Source: Natronobacterium haloterrestre
GTDB lineage: Archaea > Halobacteriota > Halobacteria > Halobacteriales > Natrialbaceae
Assembly: GCF_900112205.1 (NCBI RefSeq)
Contig: NZ_FOKW01000006.1
Span: 238,883 to 302,882, forward strand
Direction of reading: 5' to 3'
DNA: 64,000 nt
Shown: positions 55,847 to 64,000 of the stretch, piece after piece
How positions within the stretch are numbered: position 1 is the first letter of the stretch
How the letters are laid out: every line of letters starts with the position of its first letter
The notes under the pieces: generated by a model
What the model was told of the DNA's origin: nothing
The model's database searches: none
The model's input: the letters and a program-made list of their open reading frames with translations, nothing else
Position numbers and translations under genes: made by a program

Positions 55847-56135
55847 CTGGGGGACACGTCCCCCGGGCTACCACGGGAACGCGCATAAAATACCGTGTGG
55901 CGTATCAGCTCCGATGGTCATTGTCCTACCGTCGCAACTGAAACGATTCCTACACCGATCGCACAGCAGTCGTACGATCGAGTGTGCAGTGACTTTCAGT
56001 GGCTACTCGAGCCGTCGCCATCGGACCCGGTCTACCTCGCACAAATAATTTCTTCTTTTTTCTCTTTAATGTATTTCAATCCATTAGATTAAATAGGACG
56101 ACGGAACCACGTTTGAACGATACTGGGGATTTCCA

Positions 56136-57059
56136 ATGGCTGACCCCGATTCGACTCCAACGTGCCCAGAGTGCAACGGTGTACTACGGACCCGCGACAC
56201 CGAGATCGTCTGCGAGCAGTGCGGTCTCGTCGTCGACGAAGACGCGATCGATCACGGTCCCGAGTGGCGATCGTTCGACGACGAGGAGATCGACCGACGA
56301 CGAACCGGCGCGCCGCTGACCCGGTCCCGACACGACCGCGGTCTCTCGACCGAGATCGGCTACGGTTCGAACGCAAACTCGAGTTACAACGCCCGCCTCA
56401 CCGGCCGAAAGCGCAGACAGATCGCCCGCTTGCGGCGGGAGCACAACCGGGCGCGCATCTCCTCGAAAGCCGAGCGCAACCAGGTGTATGGGTTCGCAGA
56501 GATTCGGCGGGTCAACGCCCTCCTCTCCCTTCCGGACTGCATCCGCGAACAGGCGTGTGCGCTGTTCGAATCCGCCCAGTCGGCCGACCTCTTCCAGGGC
56601 CGGTCTCTCGAGGGGTTCGCTGCAGCGACGATCTACGCGACGTGTCGAACGCGATCGATCGCCAGAACGGTCGACGAGATCGTCGACGTCGCCCGCGCGG
56701 ACGGGAGCGAACTCCGGGCGGCCTACGACGCGTTGAACCGCGAACTGGGGCTACCGACGGGGCCAATCGACCCCACCGAGTACCTCCCGCGATACGCGAC
56801 GAAACTCGATCTCGACACCGACGTCGAGAAACGCGCCCGCGAGTACGCGACGGCCATGCTCGAGGCGGGGCGGGTGGGCGGGCGCAACCCGAGCGGCGTC
56901 GCCGCGGCCTGTCTCTACAAAGCGGCCGGCGACCGCGAGGAGTGGCCCTCCGTGACCCAGGCCGACGCCGCCGACGCCGGCGACGTCGCACCCGTGACGA
57001 TCCGGTCGACGGTAGAAGTGTTGCGGGAGCTCGGCCTCGGGGAACTCCCGGCAGACTGA
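56136..57059 (+). CDS. tfb: Transcription initiation factor IIB (TFB)
   Basis: Basal transcription factor, 307 residues, bridges TBP-DNA and RNA polymerase. Zinc ribbon Cys10-x2-Cys13 and Cys26-x2-Cys29 (TCPECNG, CEQCGLVV). B-reader/linker GPEWRSFDDEEIDRRRTGAP and TRSRHDRGLSTEIG. Two cyclin folds: about 110-200 (GFAEIRRVNALLSLPDCIRE, AAATIYATCRTRSIART) and about 205-300 (GRVGGRNPSGVAAACLYKAA). The HTH helix in cyclin 2 that reads BRE is near the C-terminus. Haloarchaea carry several TFB paralogues; which one this is cannot be told. Confidence 0.97.
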   Translation: MADPDSTPTCPECNGVLRTRDTEIVCEQCGLVVDEDAIDHGPEWRSFDDEEIDRRRTGAPLTRSRHDRGLSTEIGYGSNANSSYNARLTGRKRRQIARLRREHNRARISSKAERNQVYGFAEIRRVNALLSLPDCIREQACALFESAQSADLFQGRSLEGFAAATIYATCRTRSIARTVDEIVDVARADGSELRAAYDALNRELGLPTGPIDPTEYLPRYATKLDLDTDVEKRAREYATAMLEAGRVGGRNPSGVAAACLYKAAGDREEWPSVTQADAADAGDVAPVTIRSTVEVLRELGLGELPAD

Positions 57060-57071
57060 GAAAGAGGTGGG

Positions 57072-60000
57072 TTACGTCGTTCGCAGGTTGTCCGTACTCG
57101 GCTCGTAGACCTCGCCTTTCTGTTTGAGCTTGTCGATCTCGTGTTCGGCCTTGGACTGGTCCATGCCGATCTCCTCGGCCCGCTCTAAGACGATGTCGAC
57201 CGGCGCGCCCTCGTCGTATTCCTCCTCGATGTCGCCGATGAGCTGTTTGATGTTCTTGATCCGGTCGCGCTGGGACTTCGAGGTGCCGGCCTCGACGATG
57301 TCCGCGTCGAACTCGCCGGTCTCGGGGTCGACGCCGATGTCCTGGAGACACGAGTGGACGATGTCGATCACCCGCTCGGCGTCGGACCGCTCGACGGTAT
57401 CCGAGAGCCGCACGCGGGCGCTTGCCTCCGAGAGCCGGACCAGGGCCTCGAGTTTCCGTGCCGTCACGGGCACCGCCGCGTCCTCGTCGGTCCCCTTCGA
57501 GCGCAGGTCGACGTAGAAATCCCGGATCGCCTCGCGGGCCGCCTCGGTCATCCGCGGGTGGCAGTTCTGTTTCGCGTAGGCGATGTACTTCCGGAGGAGT
57601 TCGGACTCGATCTCGGGGTCGACCTGGTCGGTCATCTCCTCGATCTCGCCCTGATCGACGTCCAGGTTGGTCATCTGCTCGCGCTGGGTGGTCAACTCGC
57701 CCGCGTAGTTGGTGGTGAGGATGTGTTCCGCCAGGTTGCGGTCTTTCTCCTCGTCGGGCTGGTCCGTGACCGTGAAGATCAGGTCGAACCGCGAGACGAG
57801 CGCCGGTTCGAGGTCGATCTGTTCGCTGATGGGTTCGTACTGGTCGAAGCGGCCGTACTTGGGGTTTGCCGCGCCGAGAAGGGAGCACCGGGACTTGAGG
57901 GTAGCGTTGATCCCTGCTTTTGAGACCGAGATCTTCTGCTGCTCGAGGGCTTCGTGCATCGCGCTGCGGTCCTCCGAGTTGTGGACGACCATGCCGTTGG
58001 CGATGAAGTTGTGTGTTCCCTCGACTGTCAGGTCGTACACTCGAGGCCGATCCCGCCGTTCGATCTCCTCGAGAAGGTTGGAGATCCGACGTCGTTTCTC
58101 GTCGAGCAGTTCCTCGCAGACGGATCGAACGGTATCGAAGTTTTCGCCGTCGACGGTTCCGGAGAACCAGCGCGAGACGGTCGATCCTGCGACGTCCATC
58201 TCCGAAGCAACCTGCTTGAACGAGATCCCGTACGCCTCGAGCCGTTCCCGGAGTTCGTCCCACGTTTCGGGCGGTTCGTCGTCGTCGAGCAGGGAACGTG
58301 CCCGTTCTCGAACCGAATCGACGGTTCCCGTACCGATTTCATCGGCGAGACGCTGTTCGAGAACCCGAACTCTGGTGTCGGTGTAATCTCGCGAGTCGAT
58401 TCGGCGGACGGTTTCCACCCGACGCCACTTCACGTCGCTCTCGATTAGCTCTCGAAGTGGGCCGAGATCGACCGATGCCGGCGTCTCGAGGAGTTCCCGA
58501 AGTCGGTTGCGAATCCGTTCTCGAAGGTCGGCATCGCCTCCCCAGCGAGCCGAGAGTTGCTGCTGGGAAATCTCCATCTCCGCGGCCAGTTCCCGTTGCG
58601 AGATGTGGTATCGCTCGCGCAGTTCGGAGAGCCGGCCCCAGGACGTCTCCGTCGCAAGCTCGTCGTGATGTTCTCCTGCCTTCCGTTTCCGATCTTCGAA
58701 CGTTTCGAGGATCGTTCTGGAAAGCCGAAGTGACGCGTTTGCGTCCCCGTTTTCGAAGTTGCAGTACGTTGCATCGTTCTCGAGACCGCACTCGGATTGG
58801 TGTAGGCGGAGCGCACCACGGGTCTGTTCGAACAATTCACCACAGTCAGGCAGTACATCTATGATGGATCTCGTTCCCGTCGTCCGTTCACAGGCGCGTT
58901 CTAACGAACGCTGCTTCCGGTCGAGAGTAAATCCGATGTGGCGCTCGAACGCGGCGAGTGATTCGTCGGACGTGATCGCGAGCACGAACAGGTCGCGGTT
59001 TCCGTCCCTCGTTCGGGTCTGTATCTGACTCGAGATACCGAACTCGAGTAGCAGCATTTTCGTTCCGAGCAGCAGTTCGTAACTCGAGGAGGAGATTTTG
59101 ACCGCGCGCTCGCCGACAGTCCCTTCCGAATCCGCAAGGGCACGAACGAATGCCGCCTTCGTTTCTCGGGATGCGTCGGTCACTTCCTCCGGAAGCCGTT
59201 TTCCGTCGTAGTTCTCGAGGTTTGCCCCCGACTCGAGGAGTTCGTCCACGTACTCTTTCCCGTGTACACGGACCGTCCCAACGCCGTCGTCTCGTTGTTC
59301 GCTTGGATGGCGAACCGGTCGTGTCTCGAACGCGTCGACACACGCCTCTTCGAAGTCGGTCAACAGTTCTTCTTCCTTGTTCGTAAAGCGGAAGCCGTAG
59401 CACCCCTCGTCGCGTTCGTAGAAGATATTTCCGTCGCCGGCGATGTATCCCAGAATCGCGCCGTGTGAAGGGGTCAACTGTCGTGGTCCCGTTTCTGTAC
59501 CGTTCGAAGGTAGTACGCTGACGCCACCATCCGTCACTTCCGACGGGATATTCTTGGGAACGAATACCCAGTCCCCTCGGTTCAGTTCCTGTGCTTGGCG
59601 TTCGTCTCGATTTCCGTTCTCCAAGACGAAGAACGGGTGGTCGGCCGTCGTCGTTACCCGTTCTCCGCTCTCTAGCGTGACTTCGAGGAGTTCGTCGGGT
59701 GCATCGTACTCGTGAATCGCCTGGACGTCGCGCCTGACGATGGCCCCGTCTTCGGCCATCGTCCAGACGTCCATATCGACGTCCCGAATCGTTCGTCCGT
59801 TCTCGAGCTCCTCGACTGCACCGTCTCGTATTGCGTCGTAGGCGAGGTCACGAATCGGTCTGATTTCGTTACCGGTATGAACCAATGTATCTCCCGTGAC
59901 ACATCGCATCTTGTCGAGTTCGTCGACCGCCGCGATACCCTGGTCCGCGAGAACCAAAGCCCCTGCCTCGAGGGTCCACTGCTGGCCGTCGCCGAAGTCG

Positions 60001-61100
60001 TCCCGTACGGCCGCAGCCGTAAGACCGGCCGAGGACGACCCCTTACCGGAGGTGTAGACGGACCGAGGTGCAATATTTTGTATATATCCTAGCATCTGAC
60101 TCTTTCCGGTACCCGGATCCCCGATCAGAAGCATGTGCAGGTCGCCACGAATCCGGGAGCCGTCGGGCAACTGCTTCGTGACCCCCGAGAACAACTGGAG
60201 GATCATGGCGAGCTTTTCCTGCTCGTAGCCGTAGATCGAGGGGGCGATCGAGCCGATCATCCGCTCGTAGACGTCCTCCTGGTTGGAGATCTCGTAGATC
60301 CGCTTTTTGTCCTCGTCGGTGATGTTCATGTCCTCGAACTGTTCCTCCTCGATCTCGACCGACATCCCCTCCATGTAGAAATCGAAGACGGGGGACTTGT
60401 CCTGGCCGTCGCCCTGCTGCTCGAGGCGGAGGACGCCAGTCGCGGAGACGTGGTCGCCGGGGGTGACCTCGCCGGTGATGTCGTCCTCGACGTGGACGTC
60501 GAGCGACTGCGGGGTCTCGCCGCCGCGCAGGCCCTCGGGGCTCTCCTGGATCCGGAGCTTCTGTGAGTCGACGAACTCCGACTGGTCGAAGTTGACCTGG
60601 AACGGCCCCTGGCGTTCACACCCCTGGCACTCGTGGGGTTCCTGGAAATCGCCGCTTGACTGTGGAACGCGCGTCAGCGTCCCACAGAGCTGACACTCGA
60701 AGGCGGCCTCCTCGATCTTGGGACGGACGTCGGTCGCTTTCCGGACGATGCCCCGGACCTCGACCAGCGAGTTCATGTCCCGCGAGCGGATCTCCCGGAT
60801 CTCGGGGGACTCGGTGTCTGGGAGGTTCCGGATCCGGACGTGGGCTCGCCCGAGGCTGACGTCGATCGGGAGGTCGTACAGCCGCAGCGCCTCCTCGGCG
60901 TAGCGCTGGAGCTGTTCGGGCTGGGCGATGAAGTCGTCGGCGAGATCCGGATCGAACCGGTAGAGGTCCTGCCAGTCGACGTGCAGCGAGCGCTGCTCGT
61001 TGGGGTACTGCTGCGCAAGCTGTTTGATCTCGTTGTCGTAGTAGTTGCGGAAGAACTGCTCGAAGGAGTCGACGAGTTCGGAATTTCCCGCTTGCGCCAT
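57072..61100 (-). CDS. mcm: MCM replicative helicase precursor, interrupted by an intein
   Basis: 1342-residue precursor; the extein is 700 residues. It is the DNA-unwinding motor of replication. N-terminal MCM_N domain with a four-Cys zinc site (CQLCGTLTR ... CQGCERQG). The AAA+ core has Walker A GDPGTGKS at 327-334 and Walker B VDELDKM ending at 398. Residues 1-399 are N-extein, 400-1041 the intein, and the C-extein resumes SEDRSAMHEALEQQKIS with the sensor/Arg-finger LVSRFDLIF and a C-terminal winged helix. The insertion splits the Walker B region, so splicing is needed for activity. Confidence 0.97.
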   Translation of the reverse strand: MAQAGNSELVDSFEQFFRNYYDNEIKQLAQQYPNEQRSLHVDWQDLYRFDPDLADDFIAQPEQLQRYAEEALRLYDLPIDVSLGRAHVRIRNLPDTESPEIREIRSRDMNSLVEVRGIVRKATDVRPKIEEAAFECQLCGTLTRVPQSSGDFQEPHECQGCERQGPFQVNFDQSEFVDSQKLRIQESPEGLRGGETPQSLDVHVEDDITGEVTPGDHVSATGVLRLEQQGDGQDKSPVFDFYMEGMSVEIEEEQFEDMNITDEDKKRIYEISNQEDVYERMIGSIAPSIYGYEQEKLAMILQLFSGVTKQLPDGSRIRGDLHMLLIGDPGTGKSQMLGYIQNIAPRSVYTSGKGSSSAGLTAAAVRDDFGDGQQWTLEAGALVLADQGIAAVDELDKMRCVTGDTLVHTGNEIRPIRDLAYDAIRDGAVEELENGRTIRDVDMDVWTMAEDGAIVRRDVQAIHEYDAPDELLEVTLESGERVTTTADHPFFVLENGNRDERQAQELNRGDWVFVPKNIPSEVTDGGVSVLPSNGTETGPRQLTPSHGAILGYIAGDGNIFYERDEGCYGFRFTNKEEELLTDFEEACVDAFETRPVRHPSEQRDDGVGTVRVHGKEYVDELLESGANLENYDGKRLPEEVTDASRETKAAFVRALADSEGTVGERAVKISSSSYELLLGTKMLLLEFGISSQIQTRTRDGNRDLFVLAITSDESLAAFERHIGFTLDRKQRSLERACERTTGTRSIIDVLPDCGELFEQTRGALRLHQSECGLENDATYCNFENGDANASLRLSRTILETFEDRKRKAGEHHDELATETSWGRLSELRERYHISQRELAAEMEISQQQLSARWGGDADLRERIRNRLRELLETPASVDLGPLRELIESDVKWRRVETVRRIDSRDYTDTRVRVLEQRLADEIGTGTVDSVRERARSLLDDDEPPETWDELRERLEAYGISFKQVASEMDVAGSTVSRWFSGTVDGENFDTVRSVCEELLDEKRRRISNLLEEIERRDRPRVYDLTVEGTHNFIANGMVVHNSEDRSAMHEALEQQKISVSKAGINATLKSRCSLLGAANPKYGRFDQYEPISEQIDLEPALVSRFDLIFTVTDQPDEEKDRNLAEHILTTNYAGELTTQREQMTNLDVDQGEIEEMTDQVDPEIESELLRKYIAYAKQNCHPRMTEAAREAIRDFYVDLRSKGTDEDAAVPVTARKLEALVRLSEASARVRLSDTVERSDAERVIDIVHSCLQDIGVDPETGEFDADIVEAGTSKSQRDRIKNIKQLIGDIEEEYDEGAPVDIVLERAEEIGMDQSKAEHEIDKLKQKGEVYEPSTDNLRTT
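57978..59903 (-). other. Intein with DOD homing endonuclease and two HTH motifs, inside mcm
   Basis: 642 residues from Cys1 (CVTGDTLVHTGN) to HN followed by extein Ser. Splicing block B TADHPFFVL (87-94) includes the conserved T-x-x-H. The dodecapeptide endonuclease motifs are LGYIAGDG (151-158) and ALADSEGTV (255-263) with both Asp residues present, so the endonuclease may be active. Two further HTH-like stretches follow: ISQRELAAEMEISQQQLSAR (about 434-453) and FKQVASEMDVAGSTVSRWF (about 562-580). Block F/G ends YDLTVEGTHNFIANGMVVHN. Base composition looks lower in GC than the extein, consistent with a mobile insert. Confidence 0.95.
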
Positions 61101-61755
61101 TGCACTGTGTTACGGTCGCCACGGCGTATAAATGTGGGCAAAGCGGGGCGAAACTGATCGCCGGTGGCGGTGACCGTGGTCGCGTCGCTCGAGCGTGTGT
61201 CGCCGTTCCCGGTCGGTCGTCGTTTCCGGTTGTTTCGCCGCTGTGTGCGGTCGAACGTGGAGGTGACGCCTGAGACGGCCGCAGAAAGGCGAACGAAGCG
61301 TTCGGGCCACGTCGAACGTTCGTTCCGGCGAAGACACACGCCGTGTCTTTCCCTGTCTGTCTTTCACGTGGCCACGTCGGTTCGTTGGACAGTCCGGATT
61401 ATGTATGTACGGCCAATCTCTTTTGGTACTGCCTTCGCGGGCTCGTTCCTTTCGGGCTCGTCCCCTTCGGCCTCGTCCCGGCTCACGAGGTGGCGATCCC
61501 GTCGACGAGCCACCGTTTCGGACCGCGTTTCGGTTTCTGCCCATCGCGCGGGCGACACGCGCCGGCAGATTTCGTTCGCGGGCGGAACGTTCGGCTTACA
61601 GCTACTACACCGCTCGCGATCCCTCGAGTCGTCGCCCGCTGGGGTACAGGGGGACTCTCGTCTCGACCGACTGTCGTTACTGCTGTAACAACACCGCTGT
61701 TGCTCCGTTCTTCCTCTCACTGCCGTTAGGTAGCGACCGTGGCGACGTCGAACCG
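61101..61755. other. Long intergenic region with a 15-base triplication
   Basis: 655 bases without a convincing gene; possible frames are arginine-rich, unlike halophile proteins. A tandem of three related 15-base units (gggctcgttcctttc, gggctcgtccccttc, ggcctcgtcccggct) occupies 61439-61483. It includes the mcm promoter side near 61101-61140. Confidence 0.55.
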
Positions 61756-61953
61756 ATGTCCGACGACGATTCCGAGTCGCGAGTCGTGGCCGCCTGTGTC
61801 GACTGTGGATCAGTGTACGCCGCCCTCTCCAGGTCCGACGGAATCCGACCGATCGGTACTCGAGACGGCTGTGCGTCCTGTGGTGGTACCGAGTTCACGA
61901 CGCTCGAGGAACTGTCGGAGGGGACCGGTCCAGTAGACGCGGACGACGATTGA
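61756..61953 (+). CDS. Small two-CxxC zinc-ribbon protein
   Basis: 65-residue acidic protein starting MSDDDSESRVVAACVDCGSV. Two CxxC knuckles (CVDC and CASC about 25 residues apart) form a zinc ribbon of the small haloarchaeal mu-protein type. No DNA- or protein-partner can be read. Composition and Asp/Glu content support a real gene. Confidence 0.75.
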   Translation: MSDDDSESRVVAACVDCGSVYAALSRSDGIRPIGTRDGCASCGGTEFTTLEELSEGTGPVDADDD

Positions 61954-62358
61954 TCCCCGGTCGGGAGGGGCGTTCGACGGTGGCCTGGCTGGTGATCGAT
62001 CGGTTCGGTTCGTCGGTGCCCATTCCATACTAATTCCTTATACTCGTTGTACGATGTACCGGATCCTATCGGATTTCGGTGGTCGTATGGACACCTAGTA
62101 CGGCGTGCTTATTACGAACGAGCGAATCAATCCGGTGCAGTCGGAGCATCGCCCGCCGATCAGATCCCATACCTTGCCAACCAACCGCTGCATTGGTGTC
62201 GCCGCGGGTCGCCGACACACCGACTCGCGGCCCCACTTCTGCCCTCGAATGTCACTCCACAGGCCAGGAGCGACGGCTCGAGCGCTGTGACTTCCAGGGT
62301 TCAAAACTCGACCGATACGGCCACCGTGCGTCACGAGTCTGTTCGGCACAGAAGTAGT
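61954..62358. other. Intergenic region upstream (plus side) of the tRNA repeats, no gene seen
   Basis: About 400 bases, mixed composition. Open frames here have no halophile signature and none resembles a known domain. Confidence 0.55.
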
Positions 62359-62598
62359 GGTGTCGCCCGGCTTTGAACCACGTCCGAGAACCTGCGCGGA
62401 GCAGAACCTCGGCTAGCTCGAATCCGGAATCCGGGTTTCCAATGGCTGCCGCTCACGAATTCGTTCGCGACAGCAGTATGGGATCGCCCGGATTTGAACC
62501 ACGCCCGAGAACCTGCGCGGAGCGCAGAACCTCGACCTAATTCAAATCCGGGCTTTTTCCAGTGGCTGCCGCTCGCGAGTTTGCTCGCGGCAGCAACA
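62359..62598 (-). repeat. Two degenerate tandem copies (about 120 bp) of the tRNA-Pro 3' end and flank
   Basis: The tRNA 3' part (tcgcccggatttgaacc) recurs at 62484 and, degenerate, at 62363, at 120 and 121 bases from the functional copy at 62604. Each copy is followed by similar sequence (gagaacctgcgcggag, tggctgccgctc). Copy 2 adds an inverted match ttcaaatccgggc at 62541-62553 pairing with gcccggatttgaa at 62486-62498. The copies lack the anticodon arm, so they are not tRNAs. They look like attachment-site scars or tRNA-derived mobile repeats. Confidence 0.8.
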
Positions 62599-62671
62599 TG
62601 GGATCGCCCGGATTTGAACCGGGGTCACGGGCACCCAAGGCCCGAAGTATACCAGGCTAACCCACGATCCC
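62599..62671 (-). tRNA. tRNA-Pro, anticodon TGG
   Basis: Reads 5'-GGGATCG...CGATCCC-A-3' on the minus strand: the 7-bp acceptor stem pairs perfectly with discriminator A. The anticodon stem CGGGC/GCCCG encloses loop CTTGGGT with anticodon TGG (Pro, CCA codons). The T-arm is CCCGGTTCAAATCCGGG with the conserved TTC. No CCA is encoded and no intron is present. Confidence 0.93.
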
Positions 62672-62753
62672 GTACTCTCACTTTCGGGTCGACGTCATAA
62701 AGGGTTTCGTTCCGGTCCGAACGGTTTTGTTCGTTGCAGGGCTAGAGTCGGCC

Positions 62754-63011
62754 ATGGTTACAGGACTCGAGATCCTCCTGTTGGTCCTCGTACTCGCCGC
62801 GGTCCTCGGTGCCTCCACGATCGTCCAGACCGTCCGGCCCTTCATCGTCAACGCGGTGGTCGGCCTCATCGTGTTGTTTCTCGCGCAGGCGGTCTTCGGC
62901 CTCTCGGTGGCCGTCACGCCGATCGCCCTGGTGATCGTCGCGCTCGGCGGGTTCCCGGGCGCGTTGCTCGTCATCCTGCTGTCGGTGTTCGGGTTCGCGT
63001 TCGTGCCCTGA
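62754..63011 (+). CDS. BofA-family small membrane protein
   Basis: 85-residue protein with two to three hydrophobic helices (about 3-25, 30-50, 55-80). It resembles pro-sigmaK processing inhibitor BofA family proteins, seen in RPFIVNAVVGLIVLFLAQAVFG and VTPIALVIVALGGFPGALLVIL. In Bacillus BofA inhibits an intramembrane protease; archaeal function is unknown. Start at ATG 62754. Confidence 0.85.
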   Translation: MVTGLEILLLVLVLAAVLGASTIVQTVRPFIVNAVVGLIVLFLAQAVFGLSVAVTPIALVIVALGGFPGALLVILLSVFGFAFVP

Positions 63012-63048
63012 CCGGGGGACAGCCATCGGCGATTTCCTTTTCCGCGAG

Positions 63049-63681
63049 CTACCAGAGGAACGGCACCAGCCGATACGGCGTTTCGTCGGTGTACTCCGTG
63101 TAGTCGTCGCCGAGTCGATCCCGAAGCGCCCGTTCCTCCACGCGGATCCGATACCCGTAGGCGAGCACTCCTGCGACGAGGAGGACGGCGAGGCTCGCCC
63201 CGTTCCCGACGGCGAGGCCGGCACCGAGCAGCGACGTCAGCCCGCCCGTGTACGAGGGATGGCGAACCCACCGGTAGGGCCCGGTGCTGACGACGCGATC
63301 GGTCCGGTCGACGGTCACCTCGAGCGAGAAATACGCTCCGAGTGTCCGAACGGCGTACTGGCGTACGGCGACGCCGAGCAGGACCAGTCCGATCCCGAGC
63401 CAGAACGTGACGGCAGGCGCGGGCAGTGCGGGGGCCCGGCCCGGGAGGAAGTACGGAATCGCGACAGCGATCATCACGCCGCCGCTTACGGCCCCACCGA
63501 TCGCGTGTCGTGAGCCGCGATCCTGATCCTGATCCTGATCCCGGTCCTGGTCCTGGCCGCCCGTTTTCTCGGTTCGGTTCCGGTACCGAAGCCCGATGCT
63601 CAGGTCCGACGCGATCCAGACGCCGATCGCCGCCAGGAAGGCCAGGGCACCCTGGTCGGCGAAAACCGCGGTGGCGGTCAC
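63049..63681 (-). CDS. Isoprenylcysteine carboxyl methyltransferase (ICMT) family protein
   Basis: 210-residue membrane methyltransferase family with about five helices. Signature: LGAYFSLEVTVDRTDRVVSTGPYRWVRHPSYTGG and the C-terminal RVEERALRDRLGDDYTEYTDETPYRLVP (E-E-x-x-L...F/Y-x-x-Y-x-x-x-T/V-x-R-x-x-P). In archaea these often methylate small or lipidic substrates. A hexamer repeat (ctgatc, about 63513-63558) encodes an Asp-Gln repeat in the loop after the first helix. Confidence 0.9.
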   Translation of the reverse strand: MTATAVFADQGALAFLAAIGVWIASDLSIGLRYRNRTEKTGGQDQDRDQDQDQDRGSRHAIGGAVSGGVMIAVAIPYFLPGRAPALPAPAVTFWLGIGLVLLGVAVRQYAVRTLGAYFSLEVTVDRTDRVVSTGPYRWVRHPSYTGGLTSLLGAGLAVGNGASLAVLLVAGVLAYGYRIRVEERALRDRLGDDYTEYTDETPYRLVPFLW

Positions 63682-63752
63682 GCCCGGCGGTTCGGCACAC
63701 AGTTACATGAATGTTATTGCAGTGACAGCTCTACAGAGATACAGCGAGAGTG

Positions 63753-63826
63753 CCTCGGGGTCGTACGGAAGACTTGTCTTCCGTGATGACGAGACGCGAA
63801 GCGTCTCGAACCACTTGACCCCGAGG
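63753..63826. other. Three-way-junction-forming sequence (nested inverted repeats)
   Basis: A 10-base outer pair (cctcggggtc 63753-63762 / gaccccgagg 63817-63826) encloses two hairpins: acggaaga/tcttccgt (63765-63784) and cgagacgc/gcgtctcg (63790-63808). It is compact, perfectly paired, and unlike a tRNA (no anticodon-type loop). It may be a mobile-element terminus or a structured RNA. Confidence 0.7.
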
Positions 63827-63934
63827 GTGAATCGCGGAAGCTATATGACGCATCCCACCGTATTAACGAGTACAGTTGCGACGTGGATTAAAGACCGTAA
63901 TCCGATGCTTTGTTGAATAGCTTCTGAATGGTAG

Positions 63935-64000
63935 TTAGAGAGGCTCACAGAGCTTTTCTATGTTGATGATGGCGAACATGAGGACAATTTCACGGAACTG
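63935..64000 (-). CDS. Transposase C-terminal fragment (IS5-like, cut by the window)
   Basis: Minus-strand frame ending QFREIVLMFAIINIEKLCEPL then stop at 63935-63937. The ending resembles C-termini of haloarchaeal IS5-family transposases (FREIVLMFAI-NIE type, from memory). Only 21 residues are visible. The adjacent sequence (tttgttgaatag at 63909-63920) may be the element's end. Confidence 0.5.
   Translation of the reverse strand, partial: QFREIVLMFAIINIEKLCEPL

Noticed and set aside
62484..62553. Second and third tRNA genes
   Set aside because: The copies keep the acceptor/T-arm part but lack an anticodon stem-loop and D-arm.
62359..62620. CRISPR-like repeats
   Set aside because: Only two full units and one tRNA copy with 120-base spacing; the repeats match the tRNA T-arm, and no cas genes are near.

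Overview
The window is from a halophilic archaeon (class Halobacteria). GC is high outside a few islands, the predicted proteins are very acidic, and the informational genes are archaeal: a TFB transcription factor, MCM helicase, thermosome, aIF1/SUI1 and RIO1. Many genes have a TATA box about 25-35 bases before the start codon and no Shine-Dalgarno site, so their transcripts are probably leaderless. The repertoire (bacterial-type NER and NAD-dependent ligase, Tat-exported halocyanin-like proteins) would fit Natrialbaceae, but the genus cannot be fixed from sequence alone.

Region 1 (1-19.4 kb) looks like a catabolic island for N-heterocycles. It has two NCS2 nucleobase permeases, a complete xanthine-dehydrogenase-type molybdenum hydroxylase (FAD, MoCo and 2Fe-2S subunits), its maturation genes (CoxG-like, MobA/MocA-like, XdhC), a cyclic amidohydrolase of the hydantoinase type, a cyclase-family metal hydrolase, a CocE-type hydrolase, an MFS transporter, a zinc alcohol dehydrogenase, a soluble chemotaxis transducer and an IclR regulator. 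The likely flow is uptake, Mo-dependent hydroxylation, then hydrolytic ring opening. The actual substrate is unknown.

Region 2 (19.4-30 kb) holds uvrB, a putative metal exporter, a GNAT enzyme, SUI1, uvrC, an ABC-2 exporter and a saccharopine-dehydrogenase-like enzyme. Region 3 (30-33.6 kb) has lower GC. It carries a divergent pair of related membrane proteins, one fused to a winged helix, separated by tandem operator-like repeats, plus a processive glycosyltransferase.

Region 4 (33.6-43.8 kb) carries a carotenoid oxygenase, a Get3/ArsA ATPase, a GNAT enzyme, ligA, a selenium-binding-protein/methanethiol-oxidase gene flanked by two paralogous 2Fe-2S ferredoxins, an NhaC antiporter and RIO1. 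Region 5 (43.9-47.5 kb) has a transposase-less IS200/IS605-like palindromic element, then an exported three-domain blue-copper protein beside a Tat-exported sulfite-oxidase-type molybdoenzyme.

Region 6 (47.5-64 kb) is mainly housekeeping: an FKBP isomerase, a lipoyl-less acyltransferase, trpS, a phosphodiesterase, a KH protein, the thermosome, an ornithine-cyclodeaminase/alanine-dehydrogenase-family enzyme, TFB, and MCM interrupted by a 642-residue intein. It ends with tRNA-Pro followed by two degenerate 120-bp repeats of its own 3' end, a BofA-like protein, an ICMT-type methyltransferase, a three-hairpin structure and the edge of an insertion sequence. No CRISPR array and no rRNA were seen.
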